Shown: piece by piece, positions 6,489 through 9,233 of the stretch
Layout: each line of letters starts with the position of its first letter
Numbering within the stretch: the first letter of the stretch is position 1
DNA from: Anaerolineaceae bacterium UBA6801
Lineage (GTDB): Bacteria; Chloroflexota; Anaerolineae; Anaerolineales; Anaerolineaceae
Length of the DNA: 9,233 nucleotides
NCBI GenBank assembly: GCA_002452315.1
Contig: DKFH01000024.1
Location: 2,071 to 11,303, forward strand
Direction: 5' to 3'
The notes under the pieces: model-generated
Told to the model about the DNA's origin: nothing
Database searches by the model: none
The model's input: only the letters and a program-made list of their open reading frames with translations
Program-made: the position numbers and the translations under genes

Positions 6489-7397
6489 CTAATCCAAGCG
6501 GGTCAGGCCGAGGGCTTTGGCCAGCTCGACGGCTGCCTGGTATTCCTCATGGCTGATGCGCCGGCTCAGCTCGGGGTACTCCCTGGCCCTAAAGGCTGGA
6601 CGATATTGGGCCATGATATTCAGATATACATTTTTCGAGACCTTTTCCGCCAGGAACCTGAAGACCGCCTCGCTGCCGGCCAATCCGTTGGGCAAAACCA
6701 GGTGGCGCACCAACAAACCCCGCCAGGCGATGCCCTGTTCGTCCACCTGCAGATCGCCCACTTGGCGCTGCATCTCTAAAACCGCGACCTGGTTGACGCG
6801 GGGATAATCGCTGACCTGTGAATATTTGAGCGCCAGGTGTGGATCGCCATATTTCATATCCGGCATGTAGATGTCCACCACGCTATCCAGCAGCTTTAAG
6901 GTTTCGAGGGCGTCATACCCGCCGGTGTTATAGACGATCGGAAGAGACAGGCTGCGTTGGGCGGCAATATCGATCGCCGCCAGGATTTGGGGAACGACAT
7001 GGCTGGGGGAGACCAGGTTGATGTTATGACAGCCGCGATCTTGCAGCGTGAGCATCAGCTCGGCCAGGGCTTCTGGGCTGATCACGTGCCCGGTGGATTG
7101 CTGGCTGATATCAGCGTTCTGGCAGAAGACGCAGCGCAGGTTGCAGCGGGCGAAGAAGATCGTCCCCGAGCCGCGCCAGCCGCTGAGGGGTCGTTCCTCC
7201 CCGGGATGGGGGCCGTAGCTGCTCACCCGGGCAAGTTCACCGGTCTGGCAAATACCCAGTTCATCTTGCATACGGTCCACGCCGCACCGCAAAGGGCAAA
7301 TATCGCACTTTTCCAGGCGGGCGTAGGCGGCCCTGACGCGCCGGGCTAATTCGCCGGATGCAAAAAGGGCTAAATAACCGGGTGCTGGTTGGGTCAT
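6489..7397 (-). CDS. Radical SAM protein, PflA/PflX-like (COG1313 type)
   Basis: The 302-residue protein belongs to the radical SAM superfamily and resembles pyruvate formate-lyase activating enzymes, especially the uncharacterised PflX group. The cluster motif CNLRCVFC (Cys85, Cys89, Cys92) is the canonical CxxxCxxC for the SAM-binding 4Fe-4S cluster. Before it lies a second cysteine set, CDICPLRC plus a later GIC (Cys31, Cys34, Cys38, Cys50), which in this group may bind another cluster or a metal. A glycine-rich YNTGGYD stretch and VDIYMPDMKYGD follow, as in the family. The reading frame stays open to an ATG at 7490, but a TTGACA/TATTGT promoter lies inside that extension, so I place the start at 7397 (7403 is also possible). 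The substrate is unknown: no glycyl radical enzyme gene lies nearby, so a role as its activase is not supported by context. Confidence 0.88.
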   Translation of the reverse strand: MTQPAPGYLALFASGELARRVRAAYARLEKCDICPLRCGVDRMQDELGICQTGELARVSSYGPHPGEERPLSGWRGSGTIFFARCNLRCVFCQNADISQQSTGHVISPEALAELMLTLQDRGCHNINLVSPSHVVPQILAAIDIAAQRSLSLPIVYNTGGYDALETLKLLDSVVDIYMPDMKYGDPHLALKYSQVSDYPRVNQVAVLEMQRQVGDLQVDEQGIAWRGLLVRHLVLPNGLAGSEAVFRFLAEKVSKNVYLNIMAQYRPAFRAREYPELSRRISHEEYQAAVELAKALGLTRLD

Positions 7398-7447
7398 GAT
7401 CATCTTAATTATACTTAGCCAACCACAAGGGCTGGAATAGGCACCAA

Positions 7448-7475
7448 ACAATAGGACAAGGTCTAACCATGTCAA
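7448..7475 (-). promoter_or_regulatory. Promoter for the radical SAM gene
   Basis: Read on the minus strand, TTGACA (7475-7470, perfect -35) is followed after 16 bp by TATTGT (7453-7448, 4 of 6 to the -10 consensus). Transcription would begin near 7441, about 44 nt before the ATG at 7397. A second -10-like box, TATAAT at 7413-7408, sits only 5 nt before the ATG at 7403 and has no good -35. It would give a nearly leaderless message if used. Confidence 0.5.
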
Positions 7476-7530
7476 TTCGATGGATGACACATCGGTCGGT
7501 TGTTACACAATCAATGCAATGGAGCGAAGA

Positions 7531-8520
7531 TCAATCCCTGGGGCGGTTTTTAAAGGCGTGAATCGTTGCCATCAGCGCGGCGGTGTCATCCAGCTTGGCC
7601 CCCAATTTTGAAAGGGCCAGGTGAGGCAGCAAACGGGCTTCTGCGCCGCCGTAACGCAGGACCGCATCCCTCAGGGGGGTGAGCAGGTGTTCTCCCAGCA
7701 GGTCCCCCGGGTGCCCGAAGACGACCAGTTCCGGATCAAGGGCAAAAATGAGCCACAGCAAGGCCTTTCCCAGGTGATCGGCGGATTCTGTTATGACCTG
7801 CAGCGCTTCCTCTTGCCCTTCATTAACCGCCCTGACCAGTTCATAGGGCAGGGGCGGGGAAGGCCACTGTGCAGGAAAGCGTAAGTGGGCCAGCTCGGCC
7901 ATGCCCAACCCGCTGGCAAAGCCGGAAAGGGACCCAGGCTGCCCCAACCCGGCTGGGCCGGTCTTGGCCATGCGCATGGCCCCAATCTCGCCGGCGGCAT
8001 CGTTGGCACCGTGATAGATATTCCCATCCTGGATGATGCCTGCGGCGATGACGGGTTCCATATCCAGGAAAACCTGGTCTTGGACACCGATCCCGGCGCC
8101 AAAATGCAACTCGGCCAGCGCGGCAGCGTTGCTGCGCTTTTCGATCTGTACAGGCAGGTTGTAGCGCACACCCAGCCTGCCTTTGATGGGGGCTTCGTCC
8201 CACCCGGGCAGGTCTGGAGGGGACATCATGATCCCGCGGGTCAGGTCCACCGGGCTGCTGACGGCCAGGGAAATGACCTCCGGGCTGCTCAACCCCTGGG
8301 TGCGGCAGAGCTTAAGCAGTTTGTCCGCTTGAGCACAAATGGCATCAAATCCCTCCGGGAAGGACATTCCTGTTATGGCTTCCATTTGCATGCGTTCGTA
8401 GATCAACCCGTTCATGTCCCCGTAGATGACACTGGTCTTTAATCCTGTGATATTGATCCCCAGGATTTTTGATGCGGGATTTAAAGTCTCCGGGATGGTT
8501 CCCTTTTGCTGTACGGCCAT
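7531..8520 (-). CDS. ROK-family protein lacking catalytic and zinc residues
   Basis: The 329-residue protein aligns with the ROK fold (sugar kinases and NagC/XylR-type repressors) along its length, but key positions are replaced. The N-terminal phosphate loop, normally GIDxGGT, reads GINITGLK (Asn23 for Asp). The ENDANAAAL motif, which holds the catalytic base Asp, reads IEKRSNAAAL (Arg129 for Asp). GTGIGAGI reads EPVIAAGI. The zinc/sugar histidine in GEIGH is Ala181. The CGCGxxGCLE zinc motif reads AGLGQPGSLS, so all three cysteines and the glutamate are lost (Ala190, Leu192, Ser197, Ser199). No helix-turn-helix precedes the domain: only about 18 residues come before the first strand. It therefore should be neither a kinase nor a classical repressor. 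The frame is intact and of normal length, so it looks maintained rather than decaying. It may sense a sugar or act as a partner protein (inference). The ATG at 8520 has no clear ribosome binding site. Confidence 0.82.
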   Translation of the reverse strand: MAVQQKGTIPETLNPASKILGINITGLKTSVIYGDMNGLIYERMQMEAITGMSFPEGFDAICAQADKLLKLCRTQGLSSPEVISLAVSSPVDLTRGIMMSPPDLPGWDEAPIKGRLGVRYNLPVQIEKRSNAAALAELHFGAGIGVQDQVFLDMEPVIAAGIIQDGNIYHGANDAAGEIGAMRMAKTGPAGLGQPGSLSGFASGLGMAELAHLRFPAQWPSPPLPYELVRAVNEGQEEALQVITESADHLGKALLWLIFALDPELVVFGHPGDLLGEHLLTPLRDAVLRYGGAEARLLPHLALSKLGAKLDDTAALMATIHAFKNRPRD

Positions 8521-8560
8521 GGTTAGATGATTGCCCTCAATGGTGTGGTTGGTACGATCA

Positions 8561-8590
8561 ATTATAAGCCAAATGGAAGGTAATATTACC
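8561..8590 (-). promoter_or_regulatory. Putative ROK gene promoter with a 12-bp palindrome
   Basis: On the minus strand a TATAAT -10 box (8566-8561) lies about 40 bp before the ROK start codon. The expected -35 zone has no consensus hexamer and is instead occupied by the perfect palindrome GGTAATATTACC (8579-8590). A weak -35 overlapped by a symmetric site suggests a regulated promoter. No experiment or second copy supports this here. Confidence 0.4.
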
Positions 8591-8682
8591 GTGCCGTACC
8601 CTTGAGGACGGGGTTATTTAAATTAATTGCCGCACCCGGACGATTGAACCTTAAAAATTGCTTCCAAAAGACCTGAAAGGCC

Positions 8683-8710
8683 TTGACAAATTGGTCAGAA
8701 CCGATATAAT
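8683..8710 (+). promoter_or_regulatory. Consensus sigma70-type promoter of the TetR gene
   Basis: TTGACA (8683-8688) and TATAAT (8705-8710) are both perfect consensus hexamers, 16 bp apart. Transcription would start near 8717, giving a leader of about 73 nt that is AT-rich and ends in GAAAGGA (8779-8785), the ribosome binding site of the regulator gene. Confidence 0.8.
8684..8697. promoter_or_regulatory. Candidate TetR operator overlapping the -35 box
   Basis: TGACAAATTGGTCA matches its own reverse complement at 12 of 14 positions, with perfect TGAC/GTCA half-sites and an AATT centre. It covers five of the six bases of the -35 hexamer and enters the spacer, so a bound dimer would block RNA polymerase. 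TetR-family proteins commonly repress their own genes through such sites. The assignment to this regulator is inferred from position. Confidence 0.55.
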
Positions 8711-8790
8711 CTAAGCAAATTAAATTATATACAATCGTCTATTATTTTACACTTCAAGATTAAACTGTCTTTATAAAAGAAAGGACTTTG

Positions 8791-9233
8791 ATGGCCAGGC
8801 ATTTGGACCGGCGCGTTCTGCGCACGCGCAAGTTACTACGGGAAGCTTTGACCGCCCTTATTCTTGAGGAGGGCTATGATGAGATTTCTATTATGGATAT
8901 CACTGAAAAAGCCAACCTGGGGAGAGCCACGTTTTACCTGCATTTCAAAGATAAGGATGAGCTTTTGCAGGAGGTGATGGACCAGCTGGTGGAGGATTTC
9001 ATGGGCCAGGTACCCCAATTGACCGCTGCGCACTGGCATTTAGAAGACACCAAAGCGATTGTCAAGCTGTTTGAGTTCGCCGCCGATCATTATGACCTGT
9101 ACCGCATCCTGACAATCGGCAAGGGTGCCATCACAGCCGCCCGCCAGTTGCAGCACAGTGTGGCTGAGAACATTGCAAAGTTCCTCCAATCTGAGGTGGA
9201 AGAATTGGGGACTGAGGCGGTACTGCCGATTGA
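8791..9233 (+). CDS. TetR/AcrR-family transcriptional regulator, 3'-truncated
   Basis: The gene runs off the right edge with 147 codons visible of an expected 190-210. The N-terminal DNA-binding domain is typical of TetR: a basic helix (RRVLRTRKLLREAL, residues 7-20), then a helix-turn-helix at about 33-52 with ITEKANLGRATFYLHF, and the usual continuation FKDKDELL. The remaining visible part is helical and belongs to the ligand-binding and dimerisation domain, whose inducer cannot be predicted. The ATG at 8791 follows GAAAGGA by 5 nt and fits the family N-terminus. The gene diverges from the ROK gene (270 bp between start codons) and has a near-ideal promoter overlapped by a palindrome, which suggests self-repression. 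Its regulated genes could be downstream, outside the window, or the ROK gene. Confidence 0.92.
   Translation, partial: MARHLDRRVLRTRKLLREALTALILEEGYDEISIMDITEKANLGRATFYLHFKDKDELLQEVMDQLVEDFMGQVPQLTAAHWHLEDTKAIVKLFEFAADHYDLYRILTIGKGAITAARQLQHSVAENIAKFLQSEVEELGTEAVLPI

Noticed and set aside
6393..6779. 128-codon plus-strand frame starting before the inverted repeat
   Set aside because: It begins across the 15-bp palindrome and continues as antisense to the radical SAM gene; no family features.
7398..7490. N-terminal extension of the radical SAM protein from an ATG at 7490
   Set aside because: It contains a TTGACA/TATTGT promoter, has no ribosome site, and shows nothing recognisable before the family-like start at 7397.
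7885..8442. 185-codon open frame on the plus strand within the ROK gene
   Set aside because: Gly/Gln/His-rich shadow opposite a recognisable ROK protein; no ribosome site or motif.

Overview
The window looks like chromosomal DNA from a GC-rich bacterium with short AT-rich intergenic stretches, most likely a member of the Chloroflexota near Anaerolineae. That assignment is an inference from several features: a KP-43-like secreted subtilase ending in a Chloroflexota-style hydrophobic-proline-aromatic tail, a LysM/M23 lipoprotein with a proline-threonine linker, a PflX-type radical SAM protein, and often weak or absent Shine-Dalgarno sites. No rRNA, tRNA, insertion sequence or CRISPR array was seen.

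Left part (1-1441): the 3' two-thirds of an ABC-F ATPase gene runs off the left edge. It is followed at once by an imperfect palindrome and a strongly AT-rich island. Next comes a decayed start of a second, unrelated ABC gene (an ABC-2 exporter ATPase). That remnant keeps its ribosome binding site and start codon but has a frameshift in a C tract, a ruined Walker A motif and no remaining body. A good promoter begins where the remnant's recognisable sequence ends, and drives the next gene.

Centre (1442-6228): a secreted subtilisin-family protease and a lipoprotein with LysM and zinc-peptidase domains lie in the same direction 48 bp apart and probably form a cell-envelope unit. Glutamate racemase (murI) converges on them, and its stop codon overlaps the lipoprotein's stop. 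The lipoprotein peptidase acts on peptidoglycan-type substrates and the racemase supplies D-glutamate for peptidoglycan, so the pairing makes sense, though the two are not co-transcribed.

Right part (6229-9233): on the minus strand lie a PflA/PflX-like radical SAM protein, with a perfect 15-bp inverted repeat after its stop, and a ROK-fold protein that has lost its catalytic and zinc-binding residues. Divergent from the ROK gene is a TetR-family regulator, cut off by the right edge. It has a near-consensus promoter overlapped by a 14-bp near-palindrome that is a good candidate operator.

No defence system or large new system is evident. The items most worth attention are the apparently non-catalytic ROK protein facing a TetR gene across two palindromes, the LasA-like metal-site spacing in the LysM lipoprotein, the duplicated C-terminal tail of the protease, and the ABC remnant.
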